From assembly GCF_002221505.1 (NCBI RefSeq), contig NZ_CP011036.1, positions 1,426,001-1,490,000 of the forward strand: a stretch of 64,000 nt of DNA. Direction: 5' to 3'. Numbering within the stretch: the stretch's first letter is position 1; each line of letters begins with the position of its first letter. Below the pieces are notes generated by a model. It saw nothing but the letters and a program-made list of their open reading frames with translations. It searched no databases and was not told the origin of the DNA. Source of the DNA: Pseudoalteromonas nigrifaciens (lineage in GTDB: Bacteria; Pseudomonadota; Gammaproteobacteria; Enterobacterales; Alteromonadaceae). Positions 35,499-43,425 of this stretch are shown here, piece after piece. Made by a program: the position numbers and the translations under genes.

Positions 35499-35819
35499 GT
35501 GCAGCATTTTATGTGTAAATGCGTATGCGGCACTACTCGCGTAGTACGCAAAGATAATTTAGGTCATGTCCAGGGCTGCGGTTGCGAGCGAAAAGAATAT
35601 AAATTTCGCACAGGGCAAATAAAAACAACAGCAAAGCCAAGCACTAAAAAAGCGAGAATTGTTTCACCAAAAGCAGTAAGCGCACCGGCTAAAATGCCGC
35701 ACCACGAAAACCAAGAACCGCGCCCGCAATACCAGCAGCGCAGCAAGTCAAAACGCGAGCTGCTAGAAGAGCGCTTAATGCAAATGCAGTTAGAAAAAGA
35801 ATTAAGCGAATTATGGTGA
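35499..35819 (+). CDS. Small phage zinc-ribbon protein, start unclear
   Basis: A CxC-GTTRVVRKDNLGHVQGCGC motif (CKCVCG then GCGC) is the pattern of short phage zinc-ribbon/DNA-binding proteins, followed by a basic tail. The GTG at 35499 is the first start codon in frame, but family-like sequence (GDVFNNWTVLNEDRRNRG) continues upstream to 35424 without any ATG, GTG or TTG. The real N-terminus may come from a -1 frameshift out of the preceding ORF around AAAAC at 35436-35440, or the gene may be broken. Confidence 0.5.
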   Translation: MQHFMCKCVCGTTRVVRKDNLGHVQGCGCERKEYKFRTGQIKTTAKPSTKKARIVSPKAVSAPAKMPHHENQEPRPQYQQRSKSKRELLEERLMQMQLEKELSELW

Positions 35820-35822
35820 TCA

Positions 35823-35933
35823 ATGAAACCAAACGTTAAACGTCGCAACTGGGTGTACCACTCAGTTGTAAAACACAAATCATTAAATAAAACATTAAAC
35901 AAAAAGGAAACGCACTATGCACCCACAAAATAA
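35823..35933 (+). CDS. Possible 36-aa basic peptide
   Basis: The short ORF begins MKPNVKRRNWVYHSVV and is strongly basic. It starts 4 bp after the previous gene and overlaps the next by 17 bp. The ribosome-binding site is weak. It may be spurious. Confidence 0.25.
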   Translation: MKPNVKRRNWVYHSVVKHKSLNKTLNKKETHYAPTK

Positions 35934-36264
35934 CAAACCACTAGATAAAGGCCGTGTTGCTTGTATTGCCGAAAAATACCAGCAAGGCAATGAAACCAAA
36001 AACCGTTACGCCACTTTAGGCCGAGCCACTAAATGGCCGAGCAGCAACCAAGGCGGCAGCGACAGTATTGAAATAGAACTCGACACGATGCCAATTAATC
36101 AACAAGGCCCGTTAAAACTATATATATTTTGGGAAAGCGAAAACCAACAAAGCCAAGGTTACGCGCCGCCGCAATACCAAAGCCAGCCAGCGCCGCAGTA
36201 TGATCAGCAGCAATACGCGCCCCAAAATCCGGCACCACAACAATACGGCCAACAGCGCCAGTAA
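35917..36264 (+). CDS. Phage protein with Gln/Pro-rich tail, possibly single-stranded DNA-binding
   Basis: A 115-aa protein with an ordered N-terminal part (GRVACIAEKYQQGNETKNRYATLGRAT) and a C-terminal 45 residues made almost entirely of Gln, Pro, Tyr and Ala. This is similar in layout to SSB proteins but lacks the acidic tip. AAAAAGGAAA precedes the ATG. The role in replication is inferred only from layout and position. Confidence 0.6.
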   Translation: MHPQNNKPLDKGRVACIAEKYQQGNETKNRYATLGRATKWPSSNQGGSDSIEIELDTMPINQQGPLKLYIFWESENQQSQGYAPPQYQSQPAPQYDQQQYAPQNPAPQQYGQQRQ

Positions 36265-36271
36265 ATAAAAA

Positions 36272-36306
36272 AGCTAAAAACAACTGCAGCACAGTTGTTT
36301 TTAGCT
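36272..36306 (+). terminator. Strong hairpin ending the early operon
   Basis: A perfect 15-bp stem (AGCTAAAAACAACTG / CAGTTGTTTTTAGCT) with a CAGCA loop, with T5 in the descending arm. It probably terminates the early transcript. Its last bases also form the first copy of the repeat cluster that follows. Confidence 0.7.
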
Positions 36307-36425
36307 ATGAAGTACTATCAATCGAGTACAGCCAAATATAACTATGTGGTACCAGAATTAAAGTTAACACCTAGTCGCATAGTTAAATTTAACTGTGTTG
36401 GCCACAATAGATAAATTTAGCTATG
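36300..36425. repeat. Cluster of TTTARCTATG motifs
   Basis: Copies lie at 36300-36309 (TTTAGCTATG), 36337-36346 (TATAACTATG), 36378-36387 (inverted, TTTAACTATG), 36388-36397 (TTTAACTGTG) and 36416-36425 (TTTAGCTATG). The third and fourth abut as a 20-bp palindrome. A sixth exact copy (36643-36652) is inside the methylase gene. It also holds a 19-bp repeat (36339-36357 equals 36644-36662). No gene is seen in 36265-36446. This could be operators, a replication origin or part of cos. Confidence 0.55.
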
Positions 36426-36446
36426 CAAGCAGCTAAGGAATAAAAA

Positions 36447-37130
36447 ATGACAAACCAATCTGAACACGAAAGTTACTTAGGCGCTAAAGGTGGAAGTGGT
36501 GTTTACCAAGCAATTATTAACGTAATGGCCCCGCATGAACTTTACGGCGAATTGTTTTTAGGTACTGGCGTTATATTTAAAAAGAAAGCGCCGGCTAAAT
36601 ACAACGTGGTAATTGATAAATCACAAACCATGCTAGACAAGTTTAACTATGTGGTACCAGAAAATAAAATATGCGGGTGTGCAATCGAGTATTTAGAGAG
36701 TTTTAAACCATTTTGCAAAACCCAGCTTTATCTTGATCCGCCATACATGCCAGAAACCCGCACCAGTAATGCACGTTATGAACACGAAATGACAGAGGCC
36801 GATCACCAGCGCTTATTAACAGCAGCAAAAAAGCATAACCCTGATAAAGTTAAAATTATAATATCCGGTTACAGCAATCCGCTATATAACGAAATGCTAA
36901 AAGATTGGTGGCGCAAAGACTTTCAATCCATGACACGCGGCGGCGTTCGTACCGAAACTATTTGGCTGAACTATAAGCCAGGCGATGTGCATTACCACAC
37001 GTTTGCAGGTGAGAACTTTACAGACAGGCAACGTATTAAGCGAAAAGCCGAGCGTTGGGCAAAAAACTTTGAAGCGTTACCGCCAGGCGAACGGCAAACA
37101 ATACTCGCCGCACTATTATCAGTTGAATGA
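36447..37130 (+). CDS. D12-class DNA adenine methylase
   Basis: The 227-aa enzyme has the alpha-class order: SYLGAKGGSGVYQAIINVMAPH and GELFLGTG (AdoMet-binding FxGxG), then LYLDPPYMPETR (catalytic DPPY). It methylates adenine N6; the recognition site is unknown. A C-terminal extension (about 180-227) is basic and helical. It starts after a 180-bp repeat-rich gap and has its own terminator, suggesting a separate transcript. It may protect phage DNA from host restriction or regulate late functions. Confidence 0.88.
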   Translation: MTNQSEHESYLGAKGGSGVYQAIINVMAPHELYGELFLGTGVIFKKKAPAKYNVVIDKSQTMLDKFNYVVPENKICGCAIEYLESFKPFCKTQLYLDPPYMPETRTSNARYEHEMTEADHQRLLTAAKKHNPDKVKIIISGYSNPLYNEMLKDWWRKDFQSMTRGGVRTETIWLNYKPGDVHYHTFAGENFTDRQRIKRKAERWAKNFEALPPGERQTILAALLSVE

Positions 37131-37156
37131 AAAAGCCCGTTTAATACGGGCTTTTT
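37130..37156. terminator. Terminator between the methylase and ogr
   Basis: AAAAAGCCCGT / ACGGGCTTTTT with a 5-nt loop. It works for both convergent genes. Confidence 0.92.
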
Positions 37157-37178
37157 AATGCGTGCAATAAAGTAAAAA

Positions 37179-37424
37179 TTAAAGGCCAACCAGCTCTAAT
37201 TGCTGTTCGCGAGGTAGGCTTTTAATAAGCGCCGCTGCTAATTGTTGCGTGCTTTGTACCGGAGGGTTTAAGAAGTGATCGAACGATTGGGTAATACGAA
37301 ACGTCGCCCCGCATTCACGAGTATTAGTACACGAACAATATAAATTTACTACGTGAGCGCTTTGCGTTTCACGCGATGTAATCGTAGCTTTAGCTTCGCA
37401 ATTTGGACAAGTAACCCGCGCCAT
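37179..37424 (-). CDS. ogr: Ogr/Delta-type late gene activator
   Basis: The 81-aa zinc-finger protein has CPNC near the N-terminus, then CSCTNTRECGATF, the Cys4 zinc site of P2 Ogr and P4 Delta. Ogr binds upstream of late promoters and contacts the RNA polymerase alpha subunit. The ATG at 37424 (MARVTCPNC) matches Ogr starts; an in-frame TTG upstream is unlikely. Here it lies near the portal operon rather than beside tail gene D as in P2. Confidence 0.88.
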   Translation of the reverse strand: MARVTCPNCEAKATITSRETQSAHVVNLYCSCTNTRECGATFRITQSFDHFLNPPVQSTQQLAAALIKSLPREQQLELVGL

Positions 37425-37464
37425 AATATTCACCAATCGTTAATAAAGTACACTGTTATTATAT

Positions 37465-37485
37465 ACAGTGCTTTTATGCATAACA
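37465..37485 (+). promoter_or_regulatory. Putative late activator site, copy A
   Basis: ACAGTG-N11-AACA, the same layout as at 40667-40687, upstream of the PapB-like gene. It contains GTG-N12-ACA, close to the TGT-N12-ACA spacing described for Ogr sites in P2. It overlaps a CACTGT-N8-ACAGTG inverted repeat (37451-37470). Confidence 0.4.
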
Positions 37486-37529
37486 AATAAGCATTTACAA
37501 ATAGTAGCAATATACCTAAAATAAATTAA

Positions 37530-37547
37530 TTATCACTTAAGTGATAA
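37530..37547. promoter_or_regulatory. 18-bp perfect palindrome before the PapB-like gene
   Basis: TTATCACTTAAGTGATAA lies 20 bp before the start of the small regulator and is a candidate operator for it. Confidence 0.55.
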
Positions 37548-37566
37548 GTAATTTAAGGGTTTTAGC

Positions 37567-37839
37567 ATGCAATATTTGTTTAAAGGGTCACAAAGCCAAG
37601 AGCGATTAGATATGCTTTTGTCGTTTGGTAAAAGTACCAGTGAAGATATAAAATCGGCGCTTAGCGATTACTTAGTTCGCGGCATTGGTAAAACAAATGC
37701 CGCGTTACTTAATGGCGTAAAAAGCCCCAACTTAACAAGAGCACTTAAGCGTCTTGAGGCCACAGCGGGGAAGGTCGAAAAAATAAAAGCGCACGATGCG
37801 CAGCATAGCAAGTTTTACGCTTTACGCGCTGGGCTCTAA
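37567..37839 (+). CDS. PapB/FocB-like small DNA-binding regulator
   Basis: This 90-aa protein has the PapB-type pattern: TSEDIKSALSDYLVRGIGKTNAALLNGV then SPNLTRALKRLEA, an HTH that recognises short repeats. Such proteins are found in plasmid and phage regulation as well as pili operons. It is convergent with the portal gene and overlaps its end by 18 bp. A perfect palindrome upstream suggests self-regulation. Confidence 0.65.
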   Translation: MQYLFKGSQSQERLDMLLSFGKSTSEDIKSALSDYLVRGIGKTNAALLNGVKSPNLTRALKRLEATAGKVEKIKAHDAQHSKFYALRAGL

Positions 37840-38862
37840 ATCAAAATTTAGCTGTAACTTACTGCCAATTTCAGGATCCCTTGCTACTTCATCACTCATT
37901 AATTTAATAAGCGGTTTAGTCTCGTTTTTAAAATACATGGCATCATATTTAGTCGGGTCGCCAAGGCCTGCATTGTTAGCCGGAATAATCCCCGCCAAGC
38001 CCGGCGGAAAGCGGTGGGCGTTTAATATATCTTGCGCCGATACGTTTTTAACGTTCATAAACTCGTCTTTACTTTCAAAATTACCAACGGGGATTATTTG
38101 TAAGCCTTTTTCTTTACCGTTGGGTATGTTTACAAACAACGAGCGAAAGTTACCCACGCCCTTACTGTCTTGTATTTTTTCTTTTATATCGTCTTCAACG
38201 TCGGGGTCTAAGTTCGGGTCGGTCGCATACATAATAAAACCCATGTGCGCACCGTTTAAAAAGTATTTACGGCGGAACAAAGTAGCGTCTTCATTTAATA
38301 AAGTAGCCTGCAAACCGCCTAAGTAATCGGCCAAACCATACACTTGCTGCACTGGGTCGTACTGGCGAACCCAAATAATGTCGCGCTTTTTATATTTTTT
38401 AACTTGGCTGTTTCGCTCAAGCACCACCGCGCCGCCATCACCAGCAACACGCGTGCGGTAACTAGGCAGCGGAAACAACCTTACAACTTGCCCAAATCCA
38501 TTGCGTATTTTTAAAATTGCCACATCGCCAAATTGCACCAAATTTAAAAACCCCGCCTGTACTTGCTGCGCACTCATACCGCCAGACATAAAACGCCCAG
38601 CAGCCATATTTGCACGGCTGTGCACTATGCCACCGTGCTGCGCATTACGGCGGGGTAAGTTAGCTAATAAATGCCGGTCAACTGGCGGTTCCCAGTAATT
38701 ATCCATATCGTTATAAAAAAGTGAGTCGTAATCGGTTAGCCACATGTCGGGCATAACTTGTTCGGGCAAGCCAAACACAACGGGCGCATTTTGCTTACCT
38801 TGCTGATCGTGCGGCTGGTCTGTTAGTTGCTCAGCGTTTTGGTTTAATTCTGCATTGTCCAT
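37822..38862 (-). CDS. Phage portal protein (P2 gpQ-like)
   Basis: The 346-aa portal ring subunit is where DNA enters the capsid and the tail attaches. P2-Q features include [39 protein letters not shown] and the [14 protein letters not shown] motif near the C-terminus. It starts inside the last codons of the terminase gene (19-bp overlap), the P2 P-Q order, transcribed leftward. Confidence 0.93.
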   Translation of the reverse strand: MDNAELNQNAEQLTDQPHDQQGKQNAPVVFGLPEQVMPDMWLTDYDSLFYNDMDNYWEPPVDRHLLANLPRRNAQHGGIVHSRANMAAGRFMSGGMSAQQVQAGFLNLVQFGDVAILKIRNGFGQVVRLFPLPSYRTRVAGDGGAVVLERNSQVKKYKKRDIIWVRQYDPVQQVYGLADYLGGLQATLLNEDATLFRRKYFLNGAHMGFIMYATDPNLDPDVEDDIKEKIQDSKGVGNFRSLFVNIPNGKEKGLQIIPVGNFESKDEFMNVKNVSAQDILNAHRFPPGLAGIIPANNAGLGDPTKYDAMYFKNETKPLIKLMSDEVARDPEIGSKLQLNFDLEPSA

Positions 38863-40628
38863 CGTGATTTTCTCTTATGTGCGTGGTTAAGTGGTTCGTT
38901 AATAACAGCGTGGCTAATAGCAAAAAATACGTCTGCATGACCTATGGTGTTATCGCGGCTCGCTTTAAACGTTATGGCACCGCCCGAGTCGGTACTGGTG
39001 CGGCGTATTGAAAGGCAGCTCATAGCAATGTCTTTATGTTGGGCGTCCCACTCCAAACGGCCGCCCTCGATAAGGTCAATCATTTTAAGTACTAAGCGGG
39101 TTTTGCTGCTTACGCTGTAATGTATAGCCGTGGCTTCGCGCGGGTATAACGTGCTTATAGAGTCAAACACCCCCGCGCCAATGCCTGTTGTATCTACACC
39201 AATGTAGGTAACGCGGTATTTAGCATATATTTTTTGAATTTCGCTAACGTGGTGCGAAAAGTTCATACCGCGCCAATAGTGCTTTTCGAGTATTCTAAAT
39301 TTTTCACCGGCTTTTTCGGGCGGGGCAACCACCACTAATGCAGCGTTATCGCGGGTGCGTGATGGGTCGTAACCTAACCACACCTCGCGGTTACCAAATG
39401 GCTGTACCGCATTGGGTTTGTGATCTTGCCAGCGGGTGGCGTCCACCATGGCTTTTTCAAGGTCGCTAAATTTAAATATACTGTCGGCATCGTCCACAAA
39501 TATGCACATAAACAGGTTATTAAAATCATCGGCGTTGTATTCGTCGCGCAGTTCTTCAATGTCGAACAGCTCACAACCACCGCGCAAGGCATCTTCAATG
39601 GTAACTACATAGCGCCATTGTTTATCGGGGCACAGCCTGCCGTTATCGCGTAATTCTACAAAGGTAGGGAACTCAATTTCTTCGCGCTCAGCGCGGCCTT
39701 GTCGCCAATGATCACCAGTCCAAAATGTATACGCAGGGTGGGCTTTAGTAGAAGGGGTCGAAAAATACGTTTTACGCCACTTTTTGTGCGTGGCCATAGC
39801 ACTGGCAAGCTTGTTTAGCTCGTTAAACTTACCAATCCAAAAATACTCATCTACATACACATGGCCGTGGTAACTTTGCGCCGTTTTACTATTTGTACTT
39901 AAAAACCGCAGCTCAGCATCACCATGTTTAGTGTGCAAAGTAATTGGGTTACCGGTTAGCTCTATTTCAAAAAATTCATGCGCAATAGCAATTATATAAC
40001 TGCGAAACACCTCAGCTTGTGAGCGGCTAGCCGACAAAAATATTTGTGGGTCGCCCGTTAAAACCGCATCTTTAAACGCTTCACCCGCAAAATAGTAAGT
40101 TGCCCCAATTTGGCGGCTTTTTAAAATATTACGAATGCGTTGATGCAAGTTGTCGTGCATCGTTTTTTGGTATTCAAACAGCGAGTCGAACCAAGTACCA
40201 AAGTCATCCTCAGTTAAATGGCTAACATCGTTTTTACGCTTACGGCCTTTGCTTTTTTTACTGTCGCTACCGCTGCTTTTATTATTTTTATTGCTTGGCT
40301 GGTTGGTGCCATGGGGTTGTTCGGCTTGTGCTGCTTTTTCTTGCTGCACGCGTTGTTTTTTAAGCTTAACGTGCTTTTCTATCAGCATGTCGAGCTCTTT
40401 TATTTGGTTGCCTGTTTTATCGCTAACATCGGTAAGTATTAAAATGCGCCGTGCAATCGCTTCATCTACGTCTTCTTCGCGCAGCATATCGCGCCAATTG
40501 TATTTATCGGCCCAATAGTAAATTACACGGTTGTTTGGTAACGCCAGTTCCGCGCGTATTTCGTCGGGCGTGTGGTGGCGCAAATAAAGCCGCTTAGCGG
40601 CTTCGCGAATTTCAGAAGAGTAGGCCAT
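38844..40628 (-). CDS. Terminase large subunit ATPase (P2 gpP-like)
   Basis: This 594-aa terminase has an N-terminal HTH ([21 protein letters not shown]), a basic KSKGRKRKN linker, an ATPase domain (about 150-380; [17 protein letters not shown]) and an RNase H-like nuclease domain ([18 protein letters not shown]). It pumps DNA into the prohead with the gpM-like small subunit. Leftward operon start, divergent from the scaffold gene. The ribosome-binding site is weak. Confidence 0.93.
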   Translation of the reverse strand: MAYSSEIREAAKRLYLRHHTPDEIRAELALPNNRVIYYWADKYNWRDMLREEDVDEAIARRILILTDVSDKTGNQIKELDMLIEKHVKLKKQRVQQEKAAQAEQPHGTNQPSNKNNKSSGSDSKKSKGRKRKNDVSHLTEDDFGTWFDSLFEYQKTMHDNLHQRIRNILKSRQIGATYYFAGEAFKDAVLTGDPQIFLSASRSQAEVFRSYIIAIAHEFFEIELTGNPITLHTKHGDAELRFLSTNSKTAQSYHGHVYVDEYFWIGKFNELNKLASAMATHKKWRKTYFSTPSTKAHPAYTFWTGDHWRQGRAEREEIEFPTFVELRDNGRLCPDKQWRYVVTIEDALRGGCELFDIEELRDEYNADDFNNLFMCIFVDDADSIFKFSDLEKAMVDATRWQDHKPNAVQPFGNREVWLGYDPSRTRDNAALVVVAPPEKAGEKFRILEKHYWRGMNFSHHVSEIQKIYAKYRVTYIGVDTTGIGAGVFDSISTLYPREATAIHYSVSSKTRLVLKMIDLIEGGRLEWDAQHKDIAMSCLSIRRTSTDSGGAITFKASRDNTIGHADVFFAISHAVINEPLNHAHKRKSRWTMQN

Positions 40629-40666
40629 TTAGTATTACAATATGCTCATAAAAATGATAACTGCGT

Positions 40667-40687
40667 ACAGTGTATTCATTTACAACA
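40667..40687 (+). promoter_or_regulatory. Putative late activator site, copy B
   Basis: ACAGTG-N11-AACA in the 194-bp divergent gap between terminase and scaffold genes, where P2 has its Ogr-dependent PP/PO promoters. It matches copy A at 37465-37485 at 14 of 21 positions, including both end blocks. Confidence 0.45.
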
Positions 40688-40822
40688 AGCTTATAACTGC
40701 TTAAAAATACTCACGTTTCCTAAAAACCCCATATAGGAATTTGCAAAAAGCTAACTAGGTGAACACGCCTTTTTTTATGGCTATGCTGCGTTTAAATATT
40801 CAGTAACGCACACGGCAAACTA

Positions 40823-41746
40823 ATGGCAAAGCAAACAGGTTGGGTAATTGCAGCAACAGAAGGCGCAACGGTCGACGGTCGCATTATTTCAAAAGAATGG
40901 ATTAATCAAATGGCCGCATCGTATTCAGTTGACGAATACACAGCACTTATTTGGCCAGAACATTTCCGCTCAAGCTGGGGCCCAACCGAGGGCAAAAACT
41001 GGGGCCAAGTTGACGAAGTAAAAGCCGCTAAAAAAGACGGTAAATTACGCCTGCTTGTAAAAATCACCGCTAACGACTACCTACTAGCTGCCAACAAAGA
41101 CGGCCAAAAGCTGTTTATGTCTATTGAGCCAAACCCCGACTACAAAAGCGAAGGCCGTTGCTACCTACAAGGTCTTGCCGTTACCGACTCGCCAGCCAGT
41201 TCAGGCACCAGCCGCCTAAAATTCTCTATTGGTGACAATGAAGCCGATCACGAATATAGCCAACTTGAAGCGCTAACACACAGTGACTTTATTACCACCA
41301 ATAGCGAACCAGCTAAAGATATTCCAGCCGACAAGCAAACTAAAGCGCTAGGGCTATTTGCTCAACTATTTAGTTTATTTTCTACCGATCAGCAGCAAGC
41401 AGATCAAGAGCCAACCACCGAGGAAGAACCCATGAACAAAGAACAGTTTGATGCCCTAATGGGCAAGGTTGAAGGATTAGATGCCAAGGTGACTGACCTT
41501 GAAACTAAATTCAGCAAACCAGAAGGCGAAGAAAAAACGCCAGCCAAAGAGCCAAAAACCGAAGAGCCAGAAGGTGATAAGCCAGCAACAGGCGTAACCG
41601 CTGAGCAATTTAGCCAGCTAATGGAAAAAATGGACGGCTTTGGCAAAAAAGTAGACGGCATGCAAACCAAATTTAACGCCCTTAGCCAAGAGCAAAACGG
41701 CCAAGAGCCCGACCCAGTAGGCGGCGAAACCGTAGACCTGGTTTAA
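40823..41746 (+). CDS. Capsid scaffold and protease (P2 gpO-like)
   Basis: The 307-aa protein has an N-terminal serine protease domain with a plausible triad Asp18 (TVDGR), His47 (WPEHFRS) and Ser123 (AVTDSPASSG), matching D19/H48/S107 of P2 gpO. A linker rich in Glu, Pro and Lys and a C-terminal coiled-coil scaffold (about 205-290) follow. It directs capsid assembly and cleaves itself and the capsid protein. First gene of the rightward late operon. An internal start at 41432 may give a separate scaffold. Confidence 0.92.
   Translation: MAKQTGWVIAATEGATVDGRIISKEWINQMAASYSVDEYTALIWPEHFRSSWGPTEGKNWGQVDEVKAAKKDGKLRLLVKITANDYLLAANKDGQKLFMSIEPNPDYKSEGRCYLQGLAVTDSPASSGTSRLKFSIGDNEADHEYSQLEALTHSDFITTNSEPAKDIPADKQTKALGLFAQLFSLFSTDQQQADQEPTTEEEPMNKEQFDALMGKVEGLDAKVTDLETKFSKPEGEEKTPAKEPKTEEPEGDKPATGVTAEQFSQLMEKMDGFGKKVDGMQTKFNALSQEQNGQEPDPVGGETVDLV
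41432..41746 (+). CDS. Possible nested scaffold protein from an internal start
   Basis: In the same frame as the gpO-like gene, ATG 41432 (MNKEQFDALMGKVEGL) is preceded by AGGAAG with 5-7 nt spacing, a better ribosome-binding site than that of the full gene. It would yield 104 residues containing only the coiled-coil scaffold, like Nu3 within lambda C. Confidence 0.4.
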   Translation: MNKEQFDALMGKVEGLDAKVTDLETKFSKPEGEEKTPAKEPKTEEPEGDKPATGVTAEQFSQLMEKMDGFGKKVDGMQTKFNALSQEQNGQEPDPVGGETVDLV

Positions 41747-41800
41747 CCAAACGCTTAACCACGTTTACCTTTATTAATGCATAACAGAGCGAGATAACGC

Positions 41801-42829
41801 ATGCAATTAAATCAAATAGCCGCTGGGTTTTTAAAAACATACTCAACGCAACTAGCAAAAACATTCGGTGTTGAAGACGTAACTAAACAGTTTGCAGTAA
41901 CAGCACCAATGGAAACCAAACTACGTTCCGCGCTTTTAGAGTCGGTCGAGTTCCTGCGCATGATCAGCACTATGCCAGTCGATCAGCTAAGTGGCCAAGT
42001 AGTAAAAGTAGGTAACTACGGTATCGCGACAGGTCGCAAAGCCGGTGGGCGTTTTACATCGGGTCAAGACGTTGGCGGCTTTAAATATCAGCTTACAGAA
42101 ACCGATTCATGTTCAGCGCTTCCATGGGCGCTTTTGTCTGCATGGGGTAATGCCGGCAACCAAAATGAGTTCATGAAAAAAATGAACGACAACGCAACGC
42201 ACCGCTTTGCACTCGACATGCTGCGCGTTGGTTTTAATGGTACATCAATCGCCGCTACATCAGACCCAGTTGCAAACCCATTGGGCGAAGATGTAAACAA
42301 AGGCTGGCATCAAATCGTTAAAGAAGAAGCGGCCGACCAAATAGTAACTGACCCTATTTACTTTAATCCAGACGCAACCGAAGCGCTTAAAGATGGTGAA
42401 TACAAAACGTTAGATGCCATTGTTACCGAGCTTAAAAATACGCTTATTCACCCATCACTGCGAAACGACCCGCGCCTAGTAGTGCTAGTTGGTAGCGACT
42501 TAACGGCCACGGCGCAAACAAAGCTAATGAACCAGGCTGACAAGCCAAGCGAACGTGTGGCCGCTCAGCAAATGGATAAAAACATTGGCGGCATGCGAGC
42601 ATATACGCCGCCGTTCTTCCCGGGCAAACGCATTGTAGTAACTATGCTAAGCAACTTGCATATTTATACGCAGCGCGGCACATCACACCGTAAGTCTGAA
42701 AACGTTGAAGACCGCAAGCAGTATGAAGACAAGTACTGGCGTAACGAAGGCTACGCAATTGAAGAGTTTGAAGCGTATGCAGCAATCGACGAAGCCAACA
42801 TGAAAATTGGCGCCGCACCAGCAGCTTAA
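41801..42829 (+). CDS. Major capsid protein (P2 gpN-like)
   Basis: The 342-aa HK97-fold capsid protein has P2-N-like motifs such as LRMISTMPVDQLSGQVV, DMLRVGFNGTSIAATSDP and the C-terminal RRGTSHRK-type region (here YTQRGTSHRKSENVEDRKQYEDKYWRNEGY, quoted only as QRGTSHRK...YWRNEGY). The first 25-30 residues are probably removed by the scaffold protease. It follows gpO by 54 bp. Confidence 0.94.
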   Translation: MQLNQIAAGFLKTYSTQLAKTFGVEDVTKQFAVTAPMETKLRSALLESVEFLRMISTMPVDQLSGQVVKVGNYGIATGRKAGGRFTSGQDVGGFKYQLTETDSCSALPWALLSAWGNAGNQNEFMKKMNDNATHRFALDMLRVGFNGTSIAATSDPVANPLGEDVNKGWHQIVKEEAADQIVTDPIYFNPDATEALKDGEYKTLDAIVTELKNTLIHPSLRNDPRLVVLVGSDLTATAQTKLMNQADKPSERVAAQQMDKNIGGMRAYTPPFFPGKRIVVTMLSNLHIYTQRGTSHRKSENVEDRKQYEDKYWRNEGYAIEEFEAYAAIDEANMKIGAAPAA

Positions 42830-42897
42830 GCGCGACAGGTAAATGCATTGCTAGGTTAACCGCCTAGCAATTAACCCATTTATAAAAGGTAAGTGCC

Positions 42898-43425
42898 ATG
42901 AGTGCCATTGCAAATTTTAAAAAACGCCGCCTAGCTGAAAAAGCCAAACAAGGTGAACAGCAAGTAAAGCCAACAACGGCGCTTGCGTTACTTGCAACAT
43001 TGTTAGGCTGCGACGAATCAAAAGCCATTGAAACCGCGCAACAATACATTGACCAAAACATTCATTTTTTTAATGTGAACATGAGCTTTGATCCTGCAGC
43101 GCCAGGCGAAGATAAAACCGCTGTTGCAGACGTCACACTTGATGAAAGCGGCAGCATTGAAAACATTGATGTTTCAAACGTTGAACATGCAACCGACGAG
43201 CTAAACGAAAGCATTAACAGTGCAAGCAATGCGGCAGGCGACATTGAAAGCGCCGCAGATAAAGCCAGCGACGCCGCCAGCGATTTGGCCTACCAAGCCG
43301 ACGATATTAACGCCGCAAATAGCGACTTAAAAGACACGGTTGAAGAGCTAAAAAAGCCGTCGGCGGCGCAAGAATCCTCCAATTCAAAGAGCAAAACCAA
43401 GCAAAAAAACAGCTCGAAAAAGTAA
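42898..43425 (+). CDS. Extra acidic late protein, possible upstream partner of a frameshift fusion
   Basis: The 175-aa protein has a basic start (MSAIANFKKRRLAEKAKQ), a middle part of unknown fold, and an acidic helical repeat region rich in Asp, Ala, Ser and Asn (about 100-150), then a Lys/Ser tail. I do not recognise it. P2 has no gene between capsid (N) and terminase small subunit (M). Its frame contains a slippery A-AAA-AAC at 43404-43410, where -1 slippage would enter the gpM-like frame and give a fusion of about 395 aa. Confidence 0.65.
   Translation: MSAIANFKKRRLAEKAKQGEQQVKPTTALALLATLLGCDESKAIETAQQYIDQNIHFFNVNMSFDPAAPGEDKTAVADVTLDESGSIENIDVSNVEHATDELNESINSASNAAGDIESAADKASDAASDLAYQADDINAANSDLKDTVEELKKPSAAQESSNSKSKTKQKNSSKK
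43404..43410 (+). promoter_or_regulatory. Candidate -1 frameshift heptamer A-AAA-AAC
   Basis: In phase with the upstream ORF (CAA AAA AAC). A stem-loop follows at 43432-43460 (CAGGC-AAA-GGGC-AGTAC-GCCC-CAA-GCCTG), 21 nt downstream, rather far for a classical stimulator. Confidence 0.45.

Noticed and set aside
36300..36425. CRISPR array
   Set aside because: Repeats are only about 10 bp, irregularly spaced and in both orientations; no cas genes in the window.
37796..38326. 176-aa ORF opposite the portal gene
   Set aside because: Antisense shadow of the portal protein; composition and repeats follow the portal codons.
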